Positions 1 to 5,704 of a stretch of DNA of 5,704 bases are shown here, piece after piece (positions within the stretch are counted from its first letter, which is position 1; the number at the start of each line of letters is the position of its first letter). A program made the position numbers and the translations under genes. Below the pieces are notes generated by a model. It saw nothing but the letters and a program-made list of their open reading frames with translations. It did no database searches and had not been told where the DNA came from. Location: positions 1 to 5,704 of the forward strand of contig RQOI01000596.1 of assembly GCA_003854995.1 (NCBI GenBank), written 5' to 3'. The DNA comes from Candidatus Zhuqueibacterota bacterium. GTDB taxonomy: Bacteria > Zhuqueibacterota > Zhuqueibacteria > Residuimicrobiales > Krinioviventaceae.

Positions 1-7
1 AACGACT

Positions 8-1360
8 ATGAACATTTTAAACGCGCACCCAAAACGATCTTTTATCAAAACAACGTCGAACACGTTTTGCGCGCAGAATGGAAATCATAAAATCAGTGGC
101 AAAGGCTCACCCGACGTTGTCATCGAAAAGGGTTCAGCGGGACCGTTTGCTATTGGCTTGATCGCCGAGTTTGTGAGTCTCGTGCATTTCGGCTATTCCG
201 AGCCTTTGAACCTGTTTTTATTCCGCATCCTTGATGCCCTGTGTCAGGTTTTCAAGTTCAAACGGGCAACGCTCGCTCTGATCGATTTTCGACGAGATGT
301 TTTTGTGAAACTGGCGATGGTCGGCTATCCTGGGCAGGAAGGCGTGTCAGTTCGATCCGCAGTTGCGGTTCCGCGGCGCGTCGTAGAGCGCATTTTTCAC
401 GATCAGCATCGAATGAAGGTGCTCCGTTCTGATCAGGATCCGCAATATGACAAAGCAGAGGAGCATCCGGCTGTTCCGGAGCGCGGAAGCGGGCGTCGTC
501 GACGGTCGGCAGAATGGAACAAGCGCGATCTCTTACTGCTCTCTCTCAAAGATGACAATGGTCGTCCGTACGGCTATATCTCTCTGGATGAACCTTGGGA
601 TGGCCACATGCCTACTCGGGTGATTTGGCAAAATCTCGAATTGGCTGCTCGGCTTGTGGGCATGAGCATAGAAAGTTATTACCAATTCAGTCTGCTGGCA
701 AGAAAAAATCGACGGTTGAGCCACATGCTCTCGAACGCAAATATTTTCAAACTGCATCTCGGCCTTACGGAGCTGCTCAATGAAATGGTGTGGTCTGCCA
801 GGCACAGCCTCGATTTCAATCTGGTGACGCTCGCTCTCATGAGTAAAAAATCGCAAAGGCTCGAAACCAAAGCCGTTGCCTGCGATGACAAGATCAAGCA
901 GAAGCAGCTGTTGGCGTTGACGTTTGATATGAGCGAGTTCAGCCATCTGGTGCGAGATGACTATCTCATCGGGAAATCATATCTTGTCAATCGCAAAGAG
1001 CCTGTTCTGGACCATTTCAAGCAAATTTATTACGGTGCTGACAACCGCCTGAACCTGGATGATGGTTGGTCGCAGAACGCGCTGATACTGGTGCCGGTCC
1101 GCGGTCGTGACGAGAAAACAATCGGCTATTTCATGGCCGATGATCCCCAGGAGGCGCGACTGCCGACGCCGGATGCGGTGCAGATGCTGGAAATATTGGC
1201 AGATCAGATTGGCGTCGCGATTGACAACCGCATCATGTACGTGCAGGCAAAGGAGAGATTGGCCAAGGCCAATGCCGATCTGGTGAGCCGGCACAATGAT
1301 GTAGCGACACAAGATGAAAGCAGGGATTTTAAAAAAATTGTCGAGCATTTTCTGCGTTGA
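8..1360 (+). CDS. Tandem GAF-domain sensor-like protein, no output domain
   Basis: The 450-residue product reads as two GAF domains. GAF 1 spans about residues 55-225, with a start typical of the fold (LDALCQVFKFKRATLALIDF) and the end GRPYGYISLDEPWDGHMP followed by a helix. GAF 2 spans about 250-412, with the clearer ending IGYFMADDPQEARLPTP and then LADQIGVAIDNRIMY. A charged insert with an RRRR run (about 158-170) sits inside GAF 1. The last 40 residues look like a short charged helix, and no kinase, GGDEF, HD or DNA-binding domain follows. GAF domains bind small ligands or mediate dimerisation; the ligand here cannot be read. There is no signal peptide, so it should be cytosolic. The ATG at 8 has no visible Shine-Dalgarno in the seven bases before it and the frame is open to the window edge, so the true start may lie upstream. 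The gene ends 33 nt before the next one; a functional link to the downstream genes is unproven. Confidence 0.8.
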   Translation: MNILNAHPKRSFIKTTSNTFCAQNGNHKISGKGSPDVVIEKGSAGPFAIGLIAEFVSLVHFGYSEPLNLFLFRILDALCQVFKFKRATLALIDFRRDVFVKLAMVGYPGQEGVSVRSAVAVPRRVVERIFHDQHRMKVLRSDQDPQYDKAEEHPAVPERGSGRRRRSAEWNKRDLLLLSLKDDNGRPYGYISLDEPWDGHMPTRVIWQNLELAARLVGMSIESYYQFSLLARKNRRLSHMLSNANIFKLHLGLTELLNEMVWSARHSLDFNLVTLALMSKKSQRLETKAVACDDKIKQKQLLALTFDMSEFSHLVRDDYLIGKSYLVNRKEPVLDHFKQIYYGADNRLNLDDGWSQNALILVPVRGRDEKTIGYFMADDPQEARLPTPDAVQMLEILADQIGVAIDNRIMYVQAKERLAKANADLVSRHNDVATQDESRDFKKIVEHFLR

Positions 1361-1387
1361 CATTCGCTCCAACTTTGCCTATCTTTT
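1357..1387 (+). promoter_or_regulatory. Candidate promoter for the DUF362-amr operon
   Basis: A perfect TTGACA (1357-1362) overlaps the stop codon of the GAF gene. After 17 nt comes TATCTT (1380-1385), four of six matches to the sigma-70 -10 box. The same stretch reads TATCTTTT, one mismatch from the Bacteroidota-type TAnnTTTG -7 element, with TTG about 20 nt upstream. Transcription would begin near 1391-1393, at or just before the start codons of the next gene, so the mRNA could be leaderless or nearly so; no Shine-Dalgarno is visible there. This is a pattern match only. Confidence 0.45.
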
Positions 1388-1393
1388 AGTGTG

Positions 1394-2404
1394 ATGATGC
1401 AACGCAGAGACTTTATCAAAACTTCTTCGGTCATCGGCGGTGGCCTGGGTTTGGGGCTGGCCGCCTCTTTGCGCAAACCGCTCAGGGCAATGGCGCGGCC
1501 CTCACGGGCCAATGATGCCCGCCAATCCAGGGTTGTCATCGCGCACCGTTCTGACCTGCGAGGCGCGAAGCAGAGCCTCGTTCAGCCACAAGTTGCCCGA
1601 TTGTTGGATACGACCATCGAGGCTCTATTTCAGGTTCCAGCAGCTGCAGCGTGGCGATCGCTCTTCTCGTCCCGGGATGTTGTCGGCCTCAAGGTCAATT
1701 GTCTTGCCGGGAAACATTTATCCACCCATCCGGAAATTGTCAGCGAAATAGTTGACCGTCTGCTGGTCGCTGGAGTGAAAAAGCAAAACATGATCATTTT
1801 CGACCGGCGCAGCCGGGATCTCATCGGCGCCGGATTTCAGCCATCGCAACAACGCGGTGCGGTCCAATGTCTGGGCAATGATCAGTCCGGTTTCACAGCG
1901 CAGCTCTTCGAATACGGCGCGGTCGCCAGTCAGATATCGACTATTTTAGCGCATCGCTGCACAGCGGTCATCAATCTTCCGATCTTGAAAGACCACGGCA
2001 TTGTCGGCTTGAGCTGTGCGATGAAGAATTTCTTCGGCGTCATCAATAATCCGAATAAATATCACATGCATCTCGGCGATCCCTTTATCGCTGATGTGAA
2101 CATGCTGCCGCCCATCAGGGACAAGGTTCGTCTGACCATTTGCGACGCCTTGACCGCCCAGTGTGAAGGCGGCCCGCCATTCATGCCGGAGTGGTCATGG
2201 CCAATGGACAGCCTCCTCGCCGCCATAGACATGGTTGCGATGGATCGCGTCGCCTGGGACATCATCGAGCAAAAAAGAGCTGAAAACGGCATCGATTCCC
2301 TTGAAAAAGCCGGTCGCAAGCCGTCGTACATCGCCCGGGCTGCGGATGCCGAGCATCAACTCGGGACAGATGATCTTGGCAGAATTGAGATCGTGCGAGT
2401 ATGA
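1394..2404 (+). CDS. Tat-exported DUF362 family protein
   Basis: A 336-residue DUF362 protein counted from the ATG at 1394. The N-terminus QRRDFIK followed by a glycine-rich hydrophobic stretch (about residues 10-26) and an AMA site near 32-34 is a classic twin-arginine leader, so export in folded form is expected. The family is recognised by NLPILKDHGIVGL at about 194-206, then CAMKNFFG, and by the upstream KHLSTHPEIV and the later CDALTAQCEGGPP. The C-terminal part (MVAMDRVAWDIIEQKR) is also family-like. Unlike many DUF362 proteins it carries no 4Fe-4S ferredoxin cysteine cluster. The biochemical role of this family is not established to my knowledge. Three start codons stand in a row (GTG 1391, ATG 1394, ATG 1397) with no visible Shine-Dalgarno; the choice alters only two residues and keeps the Tat motif. 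The stop overlaps the amrS start in ATGA, which suggests translational coupling and a shared job with the AmmeMemoRadiSam genes. Confidence 0.88.
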   Translation: MMQRRDFIKTSSVIGGGLGLGLAASLRKPLRAMARPSRANDARQSRVVIAHRSDLRGAKQSLVQPQVARLLDTTIEALFQVPAAAAWRSLFSSRDVVGLKVNCLAGKHLSTHPEIVSEIVDRLLVAGVKKQNMIIFDRRSRDLIGAGFQPSQQRGAVQCLGNDQSGFTAQLFEYGAVASQISTILAHRCTAVINLPILKDHGIVGLSCAMKNFFGVINNPNKYHMHLGDPFIADVNMLPPIRDKVRLTICDALTAQCEGGPPFMPEWSWPMDSLLAAIDMVAMDRVAWDIIEQKRAENGIDSLEKAGRKPSYIARAADAEHQLGTDDLGRIEIVRV

Positions 2405-3507
2405 ACAAGATGAATCGGCGAAAATTTCTGCAATCGACGGTCGGCTCGCTGGCCGGATGGCCTTTGCTCGCAAGAGCGCAAGAAAGAAAGACATCCGGAT
2501 TGGTGGAAGCGCGCTATTACATCAAGCTGCCAAATCGAAAGATACAATGCAAACTTTGTCCGCGCGAATGCATCATCGATGATCTGGAGCGCGGCTATTG
2601 CGGTGTGCGAGAAAATAGTGGCGGCACTTACTATAGTTTGGTTTATGGAAAGCTCAGCACAGCGCACGTCGATCCGATCGAGAAAAAGCCGCTCTTTCAC
2701 TTTTTACCCGGCACAACAGCGTTTTCTATTGCGACAGTGGGCTGCAATGTGATGTGCAAGTTTTGCCAAAACTGGGAACTTTCGCAATCGACGCCCGAGC
2801 AGGTGGAATCGTTCAATTTGCCGCCCCACGACGTCGCTCAATTCGCCAAAAGCCGGGGATGTGCATCGATAGCCTACACTTACAATGAGCCGGTCATCTT
2901 TACAGAATATATGTACGATTCCGCCGTACAAGGCAATGATGTGGGGATCCGCAGCGTCATGATTTCCAACGGCTATATCAATCCCGAACCCATGCGAGAT
3001 TTGTGTTCTGTCTTGAGCGGCGTAAAAATTGATCTCAAAGCCTACACCGAACGGTTTTACCGGGAGCTCGTCGCCGGCGAGCTCAGACCTGTCCTTGATA
3101 CGCTCGTCTTGCTCAAGAAAGAGAACATGTGGACTGAGATCGTCTACCTGGTCATACCCGGACAAAATGACGATCGCAAAGAGCTTGAGGAATTGTGCGC
3201 CTGGATCTATAAAGAGTTGGGTCCGGATACGCCGCTCCATTTTTCCCGATTTCATCCGCAGTATCGACTCAAGAATTTGCCGTCCACACCGCTCAAAACA
3301 TTGACAATGGCGCGGCAGATCGGCCTGGATAGCGGCCTGCATTTTGTCTATACCGGCAACGTGCCGGGCGATCCGGGTGAGAATACCTACTGTCCAGTGT
3401 GCGGACAGATCGTCATCCGACGGGTCGGCTTTTCAGTGGTGGGCAGGTCACTGAACAAAGGCACGTGTGAAAAATGCGGCGCAGCTATTGCCGGCGTATG
3501 GTTCTGA
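2401..3507 (+). CDS. amrS: AmmeMemoRadiSam system radical SAM enzyme with Tat-like leader
   Basis: The 368-residue product matches AmrS, related to pyruvate formate-lyase activating enzymes. The radical SAM cluster motif is GCNVMCKFCQNW, with C115, C119 and C122 as CxxxCxxC ligands for a [4Fe-4S] cluster that cleaves AdoMet. Before it lie the family's N-terminal cysteines C50, C53, C57 and C67 (CKLCPREC...GYCGVREN). Other family marks are YTYNEP (160-164), SNGYINPEP and KIDLKAY (209-215). The C-terminus carries a zinc-ribbon-like pair, C331/C334 and C356/C359, ending in GVWF. Residues 1-26 are an extension over the usual core: MNRRKFLQ, a modest hydrophobic stretch, then LLARAQ, a Tat-type leader with an AxA cleavage site at about 24-26. 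Since the next Met after M4 is M118, the leader cannot be avoided by a later start. The ATGA overlap with the DUF362 gene supports the ATG at 2401. Substrate unknown; partners are presumably the Memo and AMMECR1 proteins downstream. Confidence 0.93.
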   Translation: MNKMNRRKFLQSTVGSLAGWPLLARAQERKTSGLVEARYYIKLPNRKIQCKLCPRECIIDDLERGYCGVRENSGGTYYSLVYGKLSTAHVDPIEKKPLFHFLPGTTAFSIATVGCNVMCKFCQNWELSQSTPEQVESFNLPPHDVAQFAKSRGCASIAYTYNEPVIFTEYMYDSAVQGNDVGIRSVMISNGYINPEPMRDLCSVLSGVKIDLKAYTERFYRELVAGELRPVLDTLVLLKKENMWTEIVYLVIPGQNDDRKELEELCAWIYKELGPDTPLHFSRFHPQYRLKNLPSTPLKTLTMARQIGLDSGLHFVYTGNVPGDPGENTYCPVCGQIVIRRVGFSVVGRSLNKGTCEKCGAAIAGVWF

Positions 3508-3511
3508 GTTT

Positions 3512-3517
3512 GGAGAG
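3512..3517 (+). promoter_or_regulatory. Ribosome binding site fixing the amrB start
   Basis: GGAGAG lies 6 nt before the ATG at 3524. It is the only convincing Shine-Dalgarno in the window. It is too close to the ATG at 3518 and far from the in-frame GTG at 3467 inside amrS, so 3524 is the preferred start. Confidence 0.65.
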
Positions 3518-3523
3518 ATGATC

Positions 3524-5026
3524 ATGAATACTATTTCACGCGCGCAGAGATGGCTGCGGCGCCGGCGCATTGGCCTGCTGATGTGCTGCTCTTTTTTCCT
3601 GGTCCTGCCGGCGCATGGCCAGATCCGTCCGCCTGTTGTCGCCGGCCAGTTTTATCCGAACGATCCCGTCCAGCTCGCCAGTGATATTGAGCGCATGCTG
3701 CAGGACGTCCCGACGCCTCTGGTCGATGGGGAGATCTGTGGCCTGGTGGCGCCGCATGCGGGATACCAATACTCTGCCGCCACTGCCGCAGCGGCGTACA
3801 AACAGGTCCAGGACGAAAAATATGATATCGTCGTCATCATTGCACCGAGCCATCGCGATTCATTCAGAGGAGCGACAATTTTTCCCGGACGTGCGTATGA
3901 GACGCCTCTCGGAACTGCGGACATTGATGTCTCTCTGGCACGACAGCTCGTCGATTTGTGCGACCAGGTGCATCTCGTCGAGTATGGGCATCGCGCCGAA
4001 CACGCTGTGGAGGTGCAGGTGCCGTTCGTTCAGTTCCTGTTCCCCAAAGCGAAAATAATTCCGCTCGTCGTGGGACACGTCGATTGGTCGGCGTGCGAGG
4101 CCATCGGCAAATCGCTGGCAAAGGTACTGGGGGATAAAAAGACACTGATCATCGCCAGCACTGATCTTTACCATGGTCAGTCGTACGGTGAATGCGTTCG
4201 GATCTGCGGTCAGACTCTTTCGGCCATTGTGGCGCTGCAGCCCAAAACTCTTTATCAGGAATTGCAGTCGGGATCGTCGCAGGCGTGCGGCGGTTGTCCG
4301 GTGATCATCATGCAAATCGCGGCACAGCAGCGCGGTGCAAACGCGGCTGAACTGCTGGCGCAGACCAACTCCAACGATGTCATTGGGCAGAAGGGAGGCT
4401 ATGTTGTGGGGTATGGCGCTGTCGCTGTTTATCGCAGCCAGGCGCCATCCGGAAAAATCGAATTTGCGCCGCTGGACATTGAGGATCAGCGCGCGTTGGT
4501 CAGGTTGGCGCGCGCCGCCATCGTCCAGTACCTTGAAAAAGGCACTGTTCTCGAAGCAGCGCCGGTGAATGACGTGCAACGGCAAAAAAGGGGCGTCTTT
4601 GTGACGATCACGAAAAATGGTCAATTGCGCGGTTGCATCGGGCATCATGAGCCCACTGTTCCGCTCTATCAGCTGGTGCCGCACATGGCTCTGGCCGCCG
4701 CATTTGACGATCCGCGATTCCCGGCGCTGCGGGCGGATGAACTTGATGACATCAAGATCAAAGTATCGGTTTATTTGACAAATGTCTATAAAATAGACAG
4801 TCTGGCCGGATTCAAAATGGGGGTGCACGGCATCATCATGCGAAAAGGGGGACATGCCGCCACTTTTCTGCCGGAAGTGCCCGTCGAGGCCGGCTGGCGC
4901 ACAGTGGAGGAAGAGATGGTCAATTTATGCCAGAAAGCAGGGCTGCCACCTGGCGCCTGGCGCCAGGGAGCAGAGTTCTGGCTCTATCGAACGCAAGTCT
5001 TTGATGAGAACATTTTGGTTCATTAG
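3524..5026 (+). CDS. amrB: Exported Memo (AmrB)-AMMECR1 fusion protein
   Basis: A 500-residue two-domain protein. Residues 1-32 form a signal peptide: an arginine-rich n-region (RWLRRRR), the core IGLLMCCSFFLVLP and the cleavage site AHG before Q33. It looks Sec-type; the cysteines lie within the hydrophobic core, so a lipoprotein is unlikely. Residues 34-303 are a Memo domain: VVAGQFYP, VAPHAGYQYS (H78), IIAPSH (H110), EHAVEVQVPF (H160), STDLYH (D214, H217) and QACGGCPV (C255). H78, H110 and C255 correspond to the iron ligands described for human MEMO1. Residues about 317-497 are an AMMECR1 domain with GVFVTI, LRGCIG (368-373), DPRF, HGI, LPEV and the end CQKAGLPPGAW. Memo and AMMECR1 are usually separate genes, so this is a natural fusion, joined by a short linker near 304-316. 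It lies 16 nt after amrS and 15 nt before a second AMMECR1 gene. C258, beside the metal-ligand cysteine, makes a CxxC that I do not associate with Memo proteins in general. Confidence 0.92.
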   Translation: MNTISRAQRWLRRRRIGLLMCCSFFLVLPAHGQIRPPVVAGQFYPNDPVQLASDIERMLQDVPTPLVDGEICGLVAPHAGYQYSAATAAAAYKQVQDEKYDIVVIIAPSHRDSFRGATIFPGRAYETPLGTADIDVSLARQLVDLCDQVHLVEYGHRAEHAVEVQVPFVQFLFPKAKIIPLVVGHVDWSACEAIGKSLAKVLGDKKTLIIASTDLYHGQSYGECVRICGQTLSAIVALQPKTLYQELQSGSSQACGGCPVIIMQIAAQQRGANAAELLAQTNSNDVIGQKGGYVVGYGAVAVYRSQAPSGKIEFAPLDIEDQRALVRLARAAIVQYLEKGTVLEAAPVNDVQRQKRGVFVTITKNGQLRGCIGHHEPTVPLYQLVPHMALAAAFDDPRFPALRADELDDIKIKVSVYLTNVYKIDSLAGFKMGVHGIIMRKGGHAATFLPEVPVEAGWRTVEEEMVNLCQKAGLPPGAWRQGAEFWLYRTQVFDENILVH

Positions 5027-5041
5027 CCTGCGGGATGCACT

Positions 5042-5605
5042 ATGACAGCCGAAAAGACCCATCGTCCGCTGACGCAAGAAGAACAAAAAGCATTGCTCAG
5101 GGCAGCGCGCGTCGCGATTGAAAAACTGCTGGGCGAGAGAAAAACAGAGCCCGCCGAACTTGATTCGCCGATTTTCTCTGAAAAGCGTGGCGCTTTTGTC
5201 ACGCTGCATAACAGGGGCGAGCTGCGGGGATGCATCGGCTATGTGCAGGCCTATAAACCTCTGCATGAAACAGTCTGCGAAATGGCCGTCGCCGCCTGTC
5301 GTGATCCGCGGTTCAAGCCGGTTGATGCTCATGAGCTGTCCGACATCGACATAGAGATATCTGTGCTGTCACTGTTACGACAGATTGCGGATATCAATGA
5401 GATAGAGGTTGGTCAGCACGGCCTTTACATTAAGAATGGCGCCTATTCAGGCTTGCTGCTGCCACAGGTGGCCACTGATTATAATTGGGATGCGGAGACA
5501 TTCTTGCGGCAGACATGCCGTAAAGCCGCATTGCCCCTTGAAGCGTGGCGGTATGAAGACACAATCATAAAGATATTCACGGCGCAGGTTTTTGGGGAAA
5601 AATGA
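5042..5605 (+). CDS. amrA: AmmeMemoRadiSam system protein A (AMMECR1 family), cytoplasmic
   Basis: A 187-residue single-domain AMMECR1 protein of normal family length. Motifs seen: KRGAFVTL (48-55), LRGCIG (61-66), CRDPRF (86-91), the ISVL strand, GQHGLYI (124-130), LLPQVA and TCRKAALPLEAWR (158-170). There is no signal peptide or membrane segment, unlike the three genes before it, so it should stay in the cytoplasm. It is a diverged paralogue of the AMMECR1 domain at the end of the preceding gene: both share LRGCIG, DPRF, a cysteine followed by KAxLP, AW, and a QVF near the end. The ATG at 5042 lies 15 nt after the amrB stop; upstream GCGGGA is only a weak ribosome site, so translation may depend on coupling. 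The catalytic or binding role of AMMECR1 is not established; the conserved LRGCIG cysteine (C64) suggests an active or binding site. Confidence 0.93.
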   Translation: MTAEKTHRPLTQEEQKALLRAARVAIEKLLGERKTEPAELDSPIFSEKRGAFVTLHNRGELRGCIGYVQAYKPLHETVCEMAVAACRDPRFKPVDAHELSDIDIEISVLSLLRQIADINEIEVGQHGLYIKNGAYSGLLLPQVATDYNWDAETFLRQTCRKAALPLEAWRYEDTIIKIFTAQVFGEK

Positions 5606-5629
5606 TGACCTGAGCTGTGTAAAAGGTCA
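5606..5629 (+). other. Small inverted repeat just after amrA
   Basis: TGACCT (5606-5611) pairs with AGGTCA (5624-5629) around a 12-nt loop, starting directly after the amrA stop. No T-run follows, so it is not a standard intrinsic terminator. A second 6-bp inverted repeat, GTTACG (5630-5635) with CGTAAC (5656-5661), starts right after it. Six-base arms occur often by chance. Confidence 0.25.
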
Positions 5630-5645
5630 GTTACGGGTAGCCACG

Positions 5646-5675
5646 TTGACAAAAGCGTAACATAGAAGATAAATA
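5646..5675 (+). promoter_or_regulatory. Possible promoter for a gene beyond the window
   Basis: A perfect TTGACA (5646-5651) is followed by an AT-rich stretch; the best -10 candidate is TAAATA (5670-5675) at 18 nt, only three of six matches. It sits in the only real intergenic space of the window. No gene is visible downstream before the window ends. Confidence 0.25.
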
Positions 5676-5680
5676 ATATA

Positions 5681-5704
5681 ACCACCGAGAACGCCGAGTT
5701 CCAC
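5681..5704. repeat. Edge of a possible CACCGAG-type dispersed repeat
   Basis: Two near-identical 7-mers, CACCGAG (5683-5689) and CGCCGAG (5692-5698), are spaced 9 nt apart and followed by TTCCAC at the window edge. The layout resembles the degenerate CACAGAG-type intergenic repeats that I recall from many environmental bacterial genomes. The element is cut by the window, so the call rests on about two units. Confidence 0.35.

Noticed and set aside
3064..3084. Inverted repeat GAGCTCG...CGAGCTC in amrS
   Set aside because: A 7-bp stem in GC-rich coding sequence with no T-run or intergenic location; probably chance.
2704..3342. Open frame of 212 codons on the minus strand
   Set aside because: Antisense to the conserved amrS gene, with no recognisable domain and no ribosome site considered convincing.
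3467..3523. GTG start at 3467 giving a longer Memo fusion overlapping amrS
   Set aside because: It would add 19 residues ahead of a normal signal peptide; the GGAGAG site 6 nt before the ATG at 3524 explains the start better.
3581..3589. Cysteine pair in the amrB leader as a lipobox
   Set aside because: LLMCC is followed by a continued hydrophobic core (SFFLVLP), so the cysteines lie inside the h-region and not at a lipoprotein cleavage site.
3860..4855. Long open frame of 331 codons on the minus strand
   Set aside because: It lies wholly opposite the well-recognised Memo-AMMECR1 gene, its translation has no recognisable motif, and its His/Arg-rich composition is typical of an antisense shadow.
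4956..4967. Perfect 12-bp palindrome CCTGGCGCCAGG with a neighbouring partial repeat
   Set aside because: It is inside the AMMECR1 coding region, encoding part of the conserved GAWR stretch, and is best explained by codon content.
5479..5685. Minus-strand 68-codon frame with a hydrophobic N-terminus
   Set aside because: Mostly opposite the conserved end of amrA; the hydrophobic start comes from the AT-rich intergenic DNA.

Overview
The window holds one compact gene cluster on the + strand, followed by a short intergenic tail. The core is an AmmeMemoRadiSam set: a radical SAM enzyme (AmrS), a Memo-like protein (AmrB) fused to an AMMECR1 domain, and a separate AMMECR1 protein (AmrA). A DUF362 protein lies immediately upstream, and before that is a gene for a GAF-domain protein whose true start may lie outside the window.

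Layout: 1-1360 encodes a tandem-GAF protein with no visible output domain. A 33-nt gap follows, with a plausible promoter whose -35 box overlaps the GAF stop codon. From 1394 to 5605 four genes run with almost no spacing: DUF362 (1394-2404), a 4-nt ATGA overlap into amrS (2401-3507), 16 nt to the amrB-AMMECR1 fusion (3524-5026), then 15 nt to amrA (5042-5605). This is almost certainly one operon. Bases 5606-5704 hold two weak inverted repeats, an AT-rich possible promoter pointing out of the window, and what looks like the edge of a short CACCGAG/CGCCGAG-type repeat.

The most unusual point is predicted location. The DUF362 protein and the radical SAM enzyme both begin with twin-arginine (Tat) type leaders, and the Memo-AMMECR1 fusion begins with a Sec-like signal peptide. 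Only the last AMMECR1 protein lacks a leader. Read at face value, this is an extracytoplasmic version of the AmmeMemoRadiSam system with a cytoplasmic AMMECR1 paralogue left inside. Radical SAM chemistry needs AdoMet and low-potential electrons, which are normally cytoplasmic, so either the enzyme acts before export or the leader has another role. I know of no established reaction for the combined system and do not assign one.

Organism: a bacterium with roughly balanced to slightly high GC (judged by eye). Weak Shine-Dalgarno use at most starts, a promoter that also fits the Bacteroidota-type -33/-7 pattern, Tat-leader enzymes and the repeat-like tail suggest an uncultivated lineage of the FCB superphylum (for example KSB1/Calditrichota-like). 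That is low-confidence inference. Nothing here indicates phage, transposon or CRISPR content.
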